DNA of 64,000 bases from NCBI GenBank assembly GCA_033065855.1, contig JAVXUO010001311.1, positions 558,001 to 622,000 on the forward strand, read 5' to 3'. The notes under the pieces are model-generated. The model did no database searches. It was not told where the DNA came from and saw nothing but the letters and a program-made list of their open reading frames with translations. Below, piece by piece: positions 31,038 through 42,789 of this stretch (within the stretch, counting starts at the first letter, position 1; every line of letters begins with the position of its first letter). Made by a program: the position numbers and the translations under genes. The DNA comes from Escallonia rubra (Eukaryota > Streptophyta > Magnoliopsida > Escalloniales > Escalloniaceae).

Positions 31038-32742
31038 AGGATTGGGTGTAAAAGACTAAAAGGTGGAGAAGAAAAATCTTCTGCTCTGTTCGGAACCCTA
31101 ACGTCGGACGGCCGTTTTTTCCGGCGATCTTGTCTGCCGTAAGGAGAATCGAATCGGAGAACCCGGAAGATCTGAGCCGGAGCGGAGTTTGAATCGGAGG
31201 AACAGGTATTGAAAAGCACTAGTTTTTTGATTTACTAGCTTTTTTATGTGGTTGTTTTTCGCCGGGAATCGGTTTTCCGGCTGTTGGCGGCGGCGAGATC
31301 GGTTCTTTTGCGGATATTTACGGCGGCGAATGGCTTTTTCCTCGTTCATACTGCCGGATCTTTGGAACCAGGTCTTTACGGATATCAACGGCGTAGATTA
31401 GGGCTTTGGCTGCGGCGGGCGAAGCTGAAGAAGCTGCGATCTGAATCTGGGAGCTCCGTCCGTCGATCTCTCATGTAGTTTCTCTCTGCTTCGCCCCGTT
31501 ACGAGTTTTGTCGCTGACGAGAACGTCACAGCCTCACAGTTTTGGAGTTAGGGATATGATACGGCCAGAGTTGATATCCACGTGGAATTGGCTCCGGCGG
31601 ATCCGCTTGTTGAGGCCCAAGTCCACAGCTGAGATATGAACGAGCACTAAAGTTATGGGGTTCTCTTCAGGGCGGGCGGATCTAACTCTTTTGCTTGTTC
31701 ATCTGAATGAACAGTAAAATTCTAGGATTTTCTTCAGGAGCTGCTGATTCTGGATCGTCTGGATCTAATTTTAATGCCTGCACGACTAGGGTTATGGATG
31801 ACATACTCTACCCTTGGAAGCTAATCTTCTTGTCCTTGTCATATGAGGATCTTGTTGTGCTTCGTGTTCGAATTGCGACTAGTCAACAGAAAATGGGTAT
31901 TTGAGGGAAGGAGTTTCTATGTGACATGTCGCCTGAAAGTCTTCCCTTCGAATCTGCTTTTGAAAACTGGCAAGATATGCTCAATATGTGGTTATTGTTC
32001 ACCCTCGAAGGATCAGCAGCAATCAATGGGTGGATTTTCATCCGCCACTAGTTGACACGACTTGAATCTTGACTTTTCGATCTATGTAGATTGGTTTTGC
32101 CAAGCTTAGTGGGCACTAGATAAGGAGGAGGAGTTACGATTTTATCACAATTATTTATCATGGAGGCAATAAAGTTCACTAAAGATTTTAAGTACTCTCT
32201 GTTTAATATTTCATCTGAGTCTTTCGTTGTCCTTATCTTCCTTGTTGGCAAAGAGGTCCTAGTTCCAAATATTAGGAATTTCTTGCCTCAAAAACAATCT
32301 ACTTCAAGGTAATTGCCTATGGTGGCAACTGGAAGTTACCTGATAATTCTTTCTATCTGTTATGCAAACTATATTGTTGTGCTTAGGTGCTAATTTGGTT
32401 GGTTCTATTGCTGATTTAGTGGTGCATGATTTACAGGTTAGTTGGGTGGCATACGAAATTCTGCTTGGAGTCCGATGCGAGGATTTTATCGATGGTGAGT
32501 TTCTAGAATTTGGCCCCAACAGCACGATTCTGCATTGTTCACTAGCTAGGTGCAAACACTATCATCCTTTTTTCTGCATTTTATATTACTGATTTTCTAA
32601 TGCATTATAGAGGTGTTGATGCCCAGGGGAACAATGTACGACATTAATTTCCATTAAAGTTTTGTAGTATTGATGGCACTATAAGCATCCTCTTAATTTT
32701 TTGCAGACTCGCTTGTACAACTGCTCTGGGAATTTAGTTTCT

Positions 32743-35700
32743 ATGCTGGAGTCGAGTAAGAAAAGAAAGCAGCTAACAAAAGCATCTTGCAAGAATTCTG
32801 TCGGCAAGCCTTTAGTTGATGGCGTAAAACCTGTTTCTGCAAGCATGTTTGGTACGGTGGGCCTAGAACTCACAAAATTTTTCAATCCTGACTTGACTTG
32901 GAAGACAGTGACAAAAGGCCAAAGGAGTACGACTAGGCGCTCCAGGAAACCAGCAACCAGAATCTTGGAAGAGAGTGTGAGACAGGGTGACAAGTGCTGC
33001 AAAAATTTGGAGGGCCCGTCAGATTTTGAATCGGAGAAGGTACACTTGCATAATCCCATTTACTGCTTATTCCTCAAGGTATTGCAAGTCAGCATTGTAT
33101 TTTAATTTCAACTGTTTTGCAGCTTGGTGTAGCTGTTCTTGGGCAGCACTTTGCTGAAAAAGTAATCCATGTACCAATCAAGAAAAGGAGATTTTTGCCC
33201 CGATCTCCATCACCACCCCCACGGACACCTCAGACCCCTTCTCCACACCCTGAAGAGCTTGTAGATGGCAAATGTGCTTCAGGTCAACCGTGTTGTTCAG
33301 ATTCGTTTTCAAACCGACAAACATCAAGTGGAGAATTTGGCCATGGTGTTGATGAGAAAGTTATGAATGGGACGATCTCTAAGGTGACACATCAAGCTCT
33401 TTGTTACTCCGAGGACTTCTCTGGCATTGAGCTTCTTGCTGCTGCTGCTTGCAGCAGCAGCATTGATGACAATGGTGATAGTGACAAAGAGGCTTCTGTA
33501 GTGAAAGAATTTGCGACCCCGGAGGGAATTGATATCTCTACTGCTGCTAAACCGATGGAAAACACCATTGCGTCACCTGTAACTTGCACTTCCTTGCAAG
33601 AGGAGTTGATACATGGAAGTTGTATCGATGGCTTGTTGGTTCAGGAAAATTCTGATGCTGTTTCACCTAATCTTCATCACGGTGAGAGTGGCAAGGGAGG
33701 TTGCCTTCCGCCAAAAGATGAGAGGTTTCACTGGGACTTGAATGTTGTTATGGATGCATGGGAGGAACCCTCTGATAACCTGATTGCCATTTCTCAGGGA
33801 AATGATTCAGATCACGTCCTAGGCAATGGTTTGCAGATTGAAAAACTGAATACAACAGGTTGTGAAGTACAGAGGGATTATCAAGATACCCGACGGGAAG
33901 ATTTTAAGTTAAGCTCTGGTGAAATTCCAGCTGGAAATGCAGATAAGGATGTCTGTAAGCTTGAAAATAGTCGAAGTAAAGAGGAAATATCTGGATTGAT
34001 TGATAGCAGGAATCTTTCAGGTGATGTGATAAGCACTCTTACCTGTAAGACGCTAGAAGTTGTGGATACTGCAAGTAAGTCAGAGCAAGTGGCCCCTTCC
34101 TCCACTGGGGAGGGTCAGCCAGTTATTGGTCATGACGCTGAAGAACGAGATGGCAAATCTACTGCTGATAGTACTGTAAATGGTTTTTCTTTTCATGTTA
34201 ATGTTCCCAGTAGTTCCAGTGTTAAGTGTGCTATAAAAGATCCTATCAGATCTCATGACGAAGGGAGTCACATGATTGGCGTGGGAAGCATGACCGAACT
34301 TCAGGCAGGTTATGATTCTCCGTTTGAGGATGGGGAACTGAGGGAGCCAGTTTTATATTCCTGGGAAGAAAATGAAGTCGAGGACGCGGAAACTGAATAT
34401 GTCGACTATGAGTCTGATAATGGATATCAAGAAGATCTTGACGCTGTTGATTATTCCATCTCAGAAGAAATACAAGTCATTGATGATGGTTTACTGGAGA
34501 CAAAAGGTGATAATGAAAAGAATAGAATGGTTGGAACGAAAACAATACCTGACACCCTTCCTGAAAGGAAGGGTGAAAAATCTGGTCATGATAACATGGA
34601 TGAGCTTGATGAGAAAAGTTCACTTGCAGGAGAGGTCGGATCAAGGGCATCCAGGGGGAAGTTGACGCCATGCAAGGATTATGCACGTATGCACCATAGC
34701 AGGTACTTGCTTAGAAGCAGCAACACCCCCCCACCCCACAAAAAAAAAAGTCTTATTTTTTTGGATTAATTCTCGTTGCCCCGGTGTTGCGCTATACTAA
34801 TTTGCAGCTAACTGTTTCCATTTTGCAGATCTAACAACCTTGGTGGTTCATACTCTCGGCCTGAGAGGGAATTGGTCATGCGAGGAGGCAGATTTTATTA
34901 CCAATGGCGTGGCAGAAATGAGGTGTGTGGTGACCGAGATGATTCTTCAGCTGGATACAGAGATTCAAGAAATCGTTATCCTAATCGTGGCCTTGATGGT
35001 GAGAGTTACTCCAGGCCAAGAAGAGCTATTGCTAATACTGATGGTGATATAACCTGCCATAATCGTAGGCAATCTCTGAGTTCTTCCTCAAAGGGCATGC
35101 ATAGGCCCCTTATAAGAAGAACATCGCCAGATGACAGGAATGATACATATGGCATGCATAGAGGAACACCACCAATGAGAGGCGTCAGCCATGATAGGAA
35201 CAGGGGCAGGTCTGGGATATATTCACAAGGGTTTAGGAGAGGCCCAAAGGAAGAATACCTTGAACCTGTGCCTCATGTCCCATACTATTCAGGTAGAAGA
35301 GAACAAGGCTTTCCTCCCAATTTTAGAAGAGGTGGAGGTCATTTCTCACGACCTCGCAGGAAGTCTCGATCAAGATCCCGATCCCCATCAGGCTCCCCCC
35401 GTGCATGGCATTTCCAGAGAGAAAGAAATGCGAGTACAAGGCGACGCAGTCCAGTTTTCGTGTCTGATGCTAGAATGGAAGGAATGAGGCTGCCCTTTCA
35501 GAAGCCCAATTATGCCGCTGATTATGGAGAAAGTTTCATGTCCCCGTCACGAAGTCGCTTGAGCCCTGGTCGTACTTCCAGATGGTTTGACGACCAGAAT
35601 AGCATTGACAACCGTTTCAGAGAGAGGAGATCACCTGTGAGAATGTTTAGACGGAACCAAAGGTTTGATTCTGTCGGTTATTCTGAACGATTTAAGTCGG

Positions 35701-36074
35701 ATGATTACGTTAGGCCCATGGCACGTCGTGGAAGATTTTCTCTGATGTCTGGCGCTGTTACGGGTCGTAAGCATGAATACAGTGATGACGACAGAACGAA
35801 ACGTGAAGATAGATATGAGGTGCCTCATCGTGTGAGGCGGTATGATGCAGGTGGTATTGTGAGGAGGTTCCGATATGATGCGGAAGATTGTTTCGAGGCA
35901 CGCAGCTTACACGACGAGGATGACTGCTTTAGGCGTGCTGTTAGAAGGGATGCACCTAGGAGTGCTAGGCAAGACAGAGGTCCTGCTAGAATGGACACTG
36001 ACAGGACATGTACTACTGCCGCCTCAGGTGGTATGCAAGATCATGACAAGGATGCCTCACCTTCGGGAGAATGA
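32743..36074 (+). CDS. Uncharacterised Arg/Ser-rich nuclear-type protein, 'dentin sialophosphoprotein-like'
   Basis: Exons 32743-33039, 33123-34702 and 34829-36074 join in frame to at least 1040 residues. An in-frame ATG at 32492-32494, at the end of an earlier candidate exon (32437-32494, donor gatg|gtgag), could extend the N-terminus by 13 residues, so the start is uncertain. Visible parts: a basic PIKKRR motif near residue 119 that could be a nuclear signal; a proline-rich stretch; a DFSGIELLAAAACSSSI block (about 196-213); FHWDLNVVMDAWEEP (about 302-316); an acidic DSPFEDGELREPVLYSWEEN block (about 496-515); and an Arg-rich tail (627-1040) with RKSRSRSRSPSGSP like splicing factors. I know no biochemical role for the family. 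The order next to OVA6 matches At5g52530 as I recall it. The tail suggests RNA binding, but this is inference. Confidence 0.85.
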
Positions 36075-36611
36075 TTTCATTCTCCAAGTGCTTTGAACTT
36101 TTATTTTTATTTTGATTTGATTACTTGGCAGAGAAGTAGATATTTAATCCTGCCTTTGTCTTAGTTACCTTTCCTCGTGGAACTGGTCGTTTCGTTTCCT
36201 TGGGAAGGTTTTTAACTGGCCTGATTTTGATTATAGGAGTAAACTAGTTTAGTGGGGTTTTTTTTTTCCTTCCTTCTTGGCCATTTTTTGGCCTGCTTAG
36301 GCTAATGTCATCTCTTTTCGAGGTCAGAAAGATTCAACGAGTCATTGCAATTGTCATTTGGTCTGTTGTGCTTTCTTCTCAAGTTAGTCTTATTTTACTT
36401 GACATTCTAGGCCTTGTGTTCATCACCCTTCCTCTTTGAAGATTTCAATAAAGCTGCACTTATTTTTCTGTTGTTCTCTTTGGGATTTTTGTCTCGCACA
36501 CGTTACTTTCTTGCTGTTTATTCTGGCTACACTTAAAAACTGTTATTTTAGTATTATCTATAAACATATATAAGAGGACTGTTATTTTAGCATTATCTAT
36601 ACACGTATATA
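36075..36611. other. 3' UTR and flank of the Arg/Ser-rich gene, with a short tandem duplication
   Basis: A likely 3' UTR with an aataaa at about 36447. At 36538-36616 the phrase ctgttattttag.attatctata, then tatataagagg, occurs twice in tandem (about 40 bp each). Confidence 0.6.
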
Positions 36612-37240
36612 AGAGGGTGTTTGAGATTGATTTTTTAAGATGGTCAAACCTGATTTAATCTAGATTAAATCAGGTTTGTGGGTGTTTGGAGAAACAGATT
36701 TAATCTGTTTCAAAAAACTTAAAACTGATTAAATTCATAATCCTGGAAAGTGAGGATTATGAATCACTTTTCTTATAATCAAGTTTGACTTCTAATTTAC
36801 CATATTATCCTTGTATTTCTAACAGAATGACATCTCATACCCTTTAATTAATTTACGAAAGTTATTATACTATAATTATTAATGTGAGATCGTTGGTGTT
36901 TTTAATTTATAGTAAAAAATAAACAACTTTTATAGGTGGATGAAAATAATTTTTTGATAATTTACTTGTGTAATATAGTTATTTACAAATGAAAGTTATT
37001 TTAACATCACCTTTTTTAATGGATATAAGAAATTTATTTATTAAATGTCATCTATGGTCATTTTGTCGTAGTGGAACGGATTTAAATATTTTTTATCCAA
37101 ACACTTTTATAACTTTAAGTTAATTTATAATTACTTTTGCCAAACATTCTACTTAAAATAGATTAAATCTAATTTTAAAAATTGATTAAGATTTAAACAG
37201 AATTTTGCTTTTCACAATCAGTCCCGAATGTGTTCTAAAG
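36612..37240. mobile_element. Possible MITE with degenerate inverted ends
   Basis: The left side (gggtgtttgagattgatttt, then repeated gatttaatct words) and the complement of the right side (acacattcgggactgattgt, with tagatttaatct) resemble each other as degenerate inverted ends. Phrases such as 'gggtgtttgg' and 'caaacactttt' are common in plant Harbinger/hAT MITEs. A strong palindrome, cctgatttaatctagattaaatcagg, lies at about 36648-36674. The ends are not firm. Confidence 0.4.
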
Positions 37241-38104
37241 GTGTCTTAGTTCATCCACATCAATTTTAATAGATTGCCCACACTTTTCACCAAAATTACA
37301 TGTCATGCCACTCATGTCAAGTAATCATATTTCCTGTACACGTGCACTTTCAGGAGCTGCCTCCTCTGCAGCTTCACCCAATATTTTACACTGCTTGGCT
37401 TCTTGGAGAGCTTACATCTCACATCATAGGCTTCACCTTCTTTTGCACTCTCATCTTCTTAGAGTTTGTTCTTTTTGACCATTATTATTATCCTCGCTTC
37501 CAAGCACATGCCTCATCATCCTCATCACATGTAAGAAATCTTTCTTCTGTCAATCTGTAAATTCTAGATGTCGATTCATGAACTTTTGGATATATATTTC
37601 GACTTCAATTAAGGGTTTACAAAACGATTGTAATGCTTAATGATTTGAACTTTCGTTCCAATTACTGTTAGTTTTTATTTCGAAACACCTATTGTAGTTA
37701 ACTATAGACTTGCATCTAAATCTTCTACATACTGGGTTTAATATCTCCAAGTGCAGAGAAATCGAATGATATACTGAGTTCCTCAATTATGTTAACCCAG
37801 CTACTTTTGCAAACATTTCTTGTCTCTATACTCTCATTAGTGACATATATTTACATACTACTCTGTATTTAGTCTCTCAACATTTCACCTATTGGTCTAT
37901 GATTTTGATAACAAGGAGGAAAATATAAGTTGAAGAAACTCAAAGATAGGCTCGCAGAGCCACTGTGTTGAACTGATTGCTTGCTCTACCATTAAAACAA
38001 ATTGTAGGTTCTTAGTGCATTTAGCTTACGTTTTTAGATGAGAAATAGTATGTCTATACCTGCTTGCAATGGTTATTTTAATGTTTTAAATTGTCTTCGC
38101 ACAG
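37241..38104. other. Intergenic DNA before a P450 remnant
   Basis: A hydrophobic open frame at 37300-37560 has no family match I can recognise. It might be a decayed part of the P450 that follows, but nothing shows this. Confidence 0.35.
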
Positions 38105-38497
38105 GTGATCAAATAAACTATAATGATGGAGTCATTAGGAAAGCCATGAGAGATGCCGTGACGAAATGATGTTTCATACCAAAGGGATGGTTTGTTTTCG
38201 AGTATTTTAGGTCAGTGTATCTTGATGACAATCGATATGAGTGTCCTCATTAATTCAACCCATGGAGGTGGCATGAACGAATTTGTGAAAGTTAATCTCT
38301 CTTCGATTTTTAAAACAGTGTTTTTGCCTTTCTACCTAATATCTTGAACTTAGGAGTCTAATGGGACCTTACGGGAGAAGGACATGATAAATTGTAGTTC
38401 CACCCCATTTGGAGCTGGACGAAGACTGTGTACCTGGGCTTCACCTGGCCATGCTAGAAGTTTCTATTTTCATCCACCAGTTTGTTACTCAATTCAG
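38105..38497 (+). pseudogene. Cytochrome P450 remnant, CYP90-like (clan 85)
   Basis: After an intact-looking acceptor (cgcacag at about 38098-38104) the sequence reads GVIRKAMRDAV..., then FIPKGWFVFEYFRSVYLDDN and FNPWRWHE. A further piece reads STPFGAGRRLCTWASPGHAR around the heme-binding cysteine and ends at a donor-like CAG|gtaata. These match the last exons of brassinosteroid P450s of the CYP90 type. In-frame stop codons interrupt both the IPKGW and the NPWRW segments, and the heme motif lacks the usual proline after cysteine. No N-terminal exons were found, so this is a host-gene fossil. Confidence 0.75.
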
Positions 38498-40109
38498 GTA
38501 ATATTACTACTTAATTATAAGTTGTTTACTTTGAGCATATGAGCAAAGGCAAAGTAATAACATAAGACAACAGAAAATTCTTTACTCTGTTAAGCAGTAT
38601 GAGTGAGGAGAAACCATTCAATGGCTTAAGATTGCATCCTTTTAAACTGAATCGTTGGATATGAAATGAAATTCTCCATCTGCTATATGCCCAGTTATGT
38701 TCTCGGAATACAACTTCTCATGTCCTGTGTCTTAGTCCTTTATTTCCTCTTAGGTGGTCACCTAATAAATACGTCAACCATTATGATTGTGAGTGGAGTC
38801 GTGTGACATTAGGCTATCGTGGCTTACAGACATGATGATTGTTGGCTAAAGACACTTGTATTTAGTTACTTGCGGTCTATGTAACTCTAAACATTGTTGT
38901 ACCTCGTTCACATATGACTACACTAAAAGCACTGGTAGCAATAACAATGTGAAAATTGATTACGATGCTGATTGTCCACTTACAGAAGCGACCCGATAAG
39001 CTTTCGTTTTCACGTCTCCTAAAATGGCGATCATGGTAATATCTTGGGTAATATGATCATTTAGGAACTCCCAAGTGCATGGATTCTCTAATATAAATTG
39101 AAATAGAAAATGGGAGGCTTGTAATTCAACTTTATAACACGACTTAATGCCATGGAGAGAGATGTTTTTAGATTTTTTTCGTAAGACATACATGATGAGA
39201 TGCATTTGTAGTTAAGGACTACTTATAGTGTATACACGAAATTTCTAATTCAAATTTAAATGTGCAATGACCCGGAAAATAAGATTGTCCTACCAGGTAG
39301 ATACCACAAACTCCATCCCCAACCAAAAGGATAAAATGAGGATGCGACATCGGAAATAGTCAGATACTTCAGTTGGTAGAGCCAAGGAAATGAAAATTTT
39401 AAAATTTGGTCTTATTGCATGTGTTTTATTTGCTTATCTATTTTTCTGATGATTTTTGCCAGTAATATGGAAATGTCCAATAGTTGTACACTGCTTGAAA
39501 GCACAGAGGATTTGTCATAACTTCTTGTTATGATATAAGGGTAGGTACAAATGTGGAAATGCACTCTTGGACAGACAATGAAGGTGCAGGAAACTCGATA
39601 TCCATTCCTTAAATCATTAACTACATTGGCCACTCACCAAACTCAGTTTTGGTTGAAGGCAATGACTGTATTTAATGCGAGGATTTTTTCCTCAAATCCA
39701 TCTTTTATTCTTATTGTAGTAATGATTATGTTATGCTCTTTTGGCTACCCAGTTTGTTTCATGAAACTTCCTTTCTTATTACCTTAGGATTTCTTCTGAC
39801 TTCTCCTTTGTCCAATTTCAGGATAATCTGTTAGGAAAAAACAATAACTAGGGCACCCTGATTCTAGTGTTAATGATGAACTTCGCCAATTTTTTGGCAA
39901 TTTTGGGGAGAGAGAGGAAGTAAGCACATATTTTTGCTGAAGACGTAGTAGGATTCACTATGAAGCATGCTGATTACATGGTTTTATGTTGTATGGCTGG
40001 CAGATCCATGCAACTTTGCAAAATACGTAAAAAAGGGAGCTTTGGCAATACGTTATCAACCTCTTTATCTATTTCTTTTTCGAGTGTCAAACAATTGTAT
40101 GTTGTTTTT
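38498..40109. other. Intergenic DNA, nothing firm
   Basis: Short AT-rich open frames with no known motif. No paired transposon ends were seen. Confidence 0.4.
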
Positions 40110-40220
40110 TTAGCGGAACCAACAAGGATGGGGAATCACACATTTGTACATTTTGATAGGAGAAATAATCATTTTTTGGCCTCTAGTAACAAAGATCTAA
40201 TCAAGTTCTGGGACATGTGA
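40110..40220 (+). pseudogene. Possible fragment of a TOPLESS-like WD40 gene
   Basis: The translation around FVHFDRRNNHFLASSNKDLI and KFWDM resembles the TOPLESS-family segment VVQFDTTKNRFLAAGDEFQI KFWDM. Nothing else of the gene is found nearby and the frame ends directly after WDM. The match is short, so this is tentative. Confidence 0.35.
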
Positions 40221-41116
40221 CGAGGTGCAGCTGCTACTGCTGGCATATTTGGTTAACAATAGCTCTTCGGTCAACATCAACTTGCTTGACTTGCAATTTC
40301 CGTAAGTACGTGACTGGATGACCTATAATTCTATAAACTAGGGTGGCAGGCTGCCTCTATGAAGAACTGGGATACATTTTGTTTTGAGTTTGGGATCTAA
40401 TGAAGGTTTTTGCTGCTATGCTTATCCTGATAAACCTAGAAGCAGCAGCTATTTCAATAAACCACCACTTCTTTCCTCAATATTTACTTCCCTCTTTTTG
40501 CTACGAGTTTGGGACGATAAACTATAAGATGAAATTAGTCCCTTCATATCATTATACACATCTTACTTCCCTAATATAGAGGAAATATGGTGTATAAATT
40601 CGAACATTGACAGCATGTCCACCGGTATATTCATAGTCATTTCGTTGGCTTAGAAGAAAGACATGTTTAAACACTTAATTGCATGAAAATTTACCCAATC
40701 CCCAATATGGAAGACGTGAAATACATAACTTTGGATCTATAGGAAATGAACTATAGAGGTTGTGGAATCCAAAAAGCATTGCTTCGTTAACAAAAATGGC
40801 AACATTAATTGTTGCGATGAAACTGCAAACTCCTTTTCCTTCGTGTTCTTTCATTCAAATTATTATTGAATTGCTTTTTATCATTAATCAAGATAACTAG
40901 GAAGACAGCCACGCGTGGGCGTCTAACTAGTTGTGGAGCAAAAAGTTACTTTATGCCTTGGGCACTGCTCTGAGATTGATAATATCTGGTCTACTCATGG
41001 GATGTTTAGCTGTATCCGATTCAGTTTTGGAGAATTGGTGGCTTTGCCGCATGCTGTGGATAAGGTAAAGAGCCTCAATGTGGAATGTTTGTTTCTTCCG
41101 ACACCTTTGACACCAC
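40221..41116. other. Intergenic DNA, nothing recognised
   Basis: No gene or repeat ends are seen up to the SINE. Confidence 0.4.
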
Positions 41117-41273
41117 AAGATGAGCCCAAAACAACCCAAAGGGGTTGGTTGAGTTGGCAAGGGGCCTCGAAGAGTGACCTCGAGGTCCCGTGTTCGACTC
41201 TTACCTCCCCCAAGGGTTACCTGTATATGCAGTTCTAATTCTTTCCACAAAAAAAAAAGATGAGCCCAAAACA
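41117..41273 (+). mobile_element. tRNA-derived SINE with 17-bp target-site duplication
   Basis: A perfect 17-bp direct repeat, aagatgagcccaaaaca, lies at 41117-41133 and 41257-41273. The body between (41134-41256) has a pol III A-box-like ggttgagttggcaagg, a B-box-like gtgttcgactc about 45 bases later, and ends in a run of about 10 A. Length, boxes, tail and duplication together define a SINE. The perfect duplication suggests a fairly young insertion. Confidence 0.85.
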
Positions 41274-41280
41274 GTCTTTT

Positions 41281-42095
41281 TAAGATAGTTTCATGTGACT
41301 ATGCTTCGCCTCCTAACTCATCTCAATCTCACTCTCCCTTTCGACCCTGGCCACCCTCTATACAATGTGCTCTATATTTTGTGGCACCGTTGGTTTGCAA
41401 AAATGCTATTTTTCGCAATCAACCGATTCATTGTCAAGTCATTCTTCACACTGCACGCCGTCACTCCCACGACTTCCTCACTCTTTTTCTAGCTGCACAT
41501 CCCCCTCCTAAAGCACCTAGCTCCCTTACCCATATCGGCTGGGCTCCCCTCCTCCTATGTTTACCAAATTTAATGTTGACGCGCGTCTGCCGGCAACCAG
41601 GGTTTCGGTGGCATCGACGGCATTCTACCAGGCATTGTCCATTTGTCCTAGGTGGCTTCTTTATTCACATCGGCTCCACTAGTAACGTCACAGCAGAGCT
41701 CTTAGCCTTACGACACACACTCCGCATGATATACGATCATCAGCGTATTCATGTTATTATAGAATCTGACTCATTTGTTGCTTTGCATTGTCTCCGCAGG
41801 TCCATAATGCACAACCAATGGCACATCCCCCTCATCCATGATTGCCTGACACTGTTCCACCAGAGCCCAACTGTCCAGCTTGCCTTTTGTTACCACGAGG
41901 CAAACCTTTAGCGGATTCGTTAGTTAAATCCGCCAGCCTCGATACTCTCGTATCTACTACTTTTGTTCACCCCTGGTCGGCCTTACTCCCTTTTTACTTT
42001 TTGACATGTATGGTGGAGTTTTGTTCCGGCAGATCCCTGTAATCTAACCTTTTATTTTTATTTTTATGTATTATTAGTGTTTTGACCAAAAAAAT
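41281..42095 (+). mobile_element. LINE remnant: RNase H-like 3' end
   Basis: The translation includes GFFIHIGSTSNVTAELLALR, then IIESDSFVALHCLR and, in another frame, LADSLVKSASLD, the RNase H-like domain seen at the end of plant L1-type LINEs (conserved E and D in 'AELLAL' and 'ESDS'). The reading frame changes between the last two parts, so it is broken. A T-rich 3' part ending gaccaaaaaaa at about 42085-42097 fits a LINE tail. No reverse transcriptase domain is present; it is 5'-truncated as usual. Confidence 0.65.
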
Positions 42096-42144
42096 TTAGG
42101 AAAAAATTTGGCTGCTATCTCGGTTGGAGGAATCTTCCTCCTAC

Positions 42145-42296
42145 CCCGTATATAGCGACAATCAATCGTTTCTAAATGTTTCTAGTAGCTTTTATTTAGT
42201 GACGCTAAAAAAGTGCTGCTAATAATAGTCGCTGAAAGTATTAGAAGAAAAGTCACTAGAAACATTTAGCGACTATTAATTGTCACTACATACGGG
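42145..42296. repeat. Foldback MITE-like element with TAGCGAC arms
   Basis: The left arm cccgtatatagcgacaat (from 42145) pairs with the complement of the right arm attgtcactacatacggg (to 42296). Inner parts (tttctaaatgtttctagt and actagaaacattt) also pair. It looks like a palindromic MITE of about 150 bp, related by motif to the foldback at 18956-19052. Confidence 0.65.
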
Positions 42297-42413
42297 ATTG
42301 GAAAAAGATTCTTACAACCCGAGTAGAAGCCAAAGTTTGTTCACTACATTTAGCGACTATTAATTGTCACTACATACGGAATTGGAAGAAGAGTAGAAGC
42401 CAAAGTTTGTTCA
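42263..42413. repeat. Tandem duplication overlapping the foldback element
   Basis: Copy one (42263-42346) and copy two (42347-42413) share catttagcgactattaattg, tcactacatacgg.attgg and gtagaagccaaagtttgttc. Copy two lacks about 17 bases. The event duplicated the right arm of the foldback together with its flank. Confidence 0.85.
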
Positions 42414-42789
42414 AAAATTTATATGTACGAAGTGGCTGGACCTCGCATTCTTATGCTTGACAGGACAATTATGTTCACTGCTGAATTTGGGCATTCTTGT
42501 TGCTAGTTATACTTGTAGTTGAACTTTTGCTGTTAAATGCTTGTTGCGTGAATCGTTGCTGCCTGATAGTCACAAGTTTCTAAATGGTAATTTCTGGATG
42601 AATTTACAAAGAGGTTAGAAGAGATGGAATTCGTCTTCCCTTGAGTGCACGCATAGAATCTAGTTTCATGATGGCGATAGGCTACACTGGAACTCAGTAA
42701 TCGTATTTCTGTACTGTTGGACATTTGAATATGATCGCAAAAAAGCAAGAGAGAGAAAAAGAAAAAGAAGAAACAAAGTTCTCCCTAGA
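42414..42789. other. 3' flank of the first FRO gene
   Basis: No further gene; probably contains the 3' UTR of the minus-strand FRO gene. Confidence 0.5.

Noticed and set aside
37300-37560. Hydrophobic open frame as the N-terminus of the P450
   Set aside because: No P450 motif and no linking exon; the hydrophobic content may be chance from T-rich DNA.
41140-41200. A tRNA gene
   Set aside because: A and B boxes are present but no cloverleaf; flanking duplication and A tail show a SINE.
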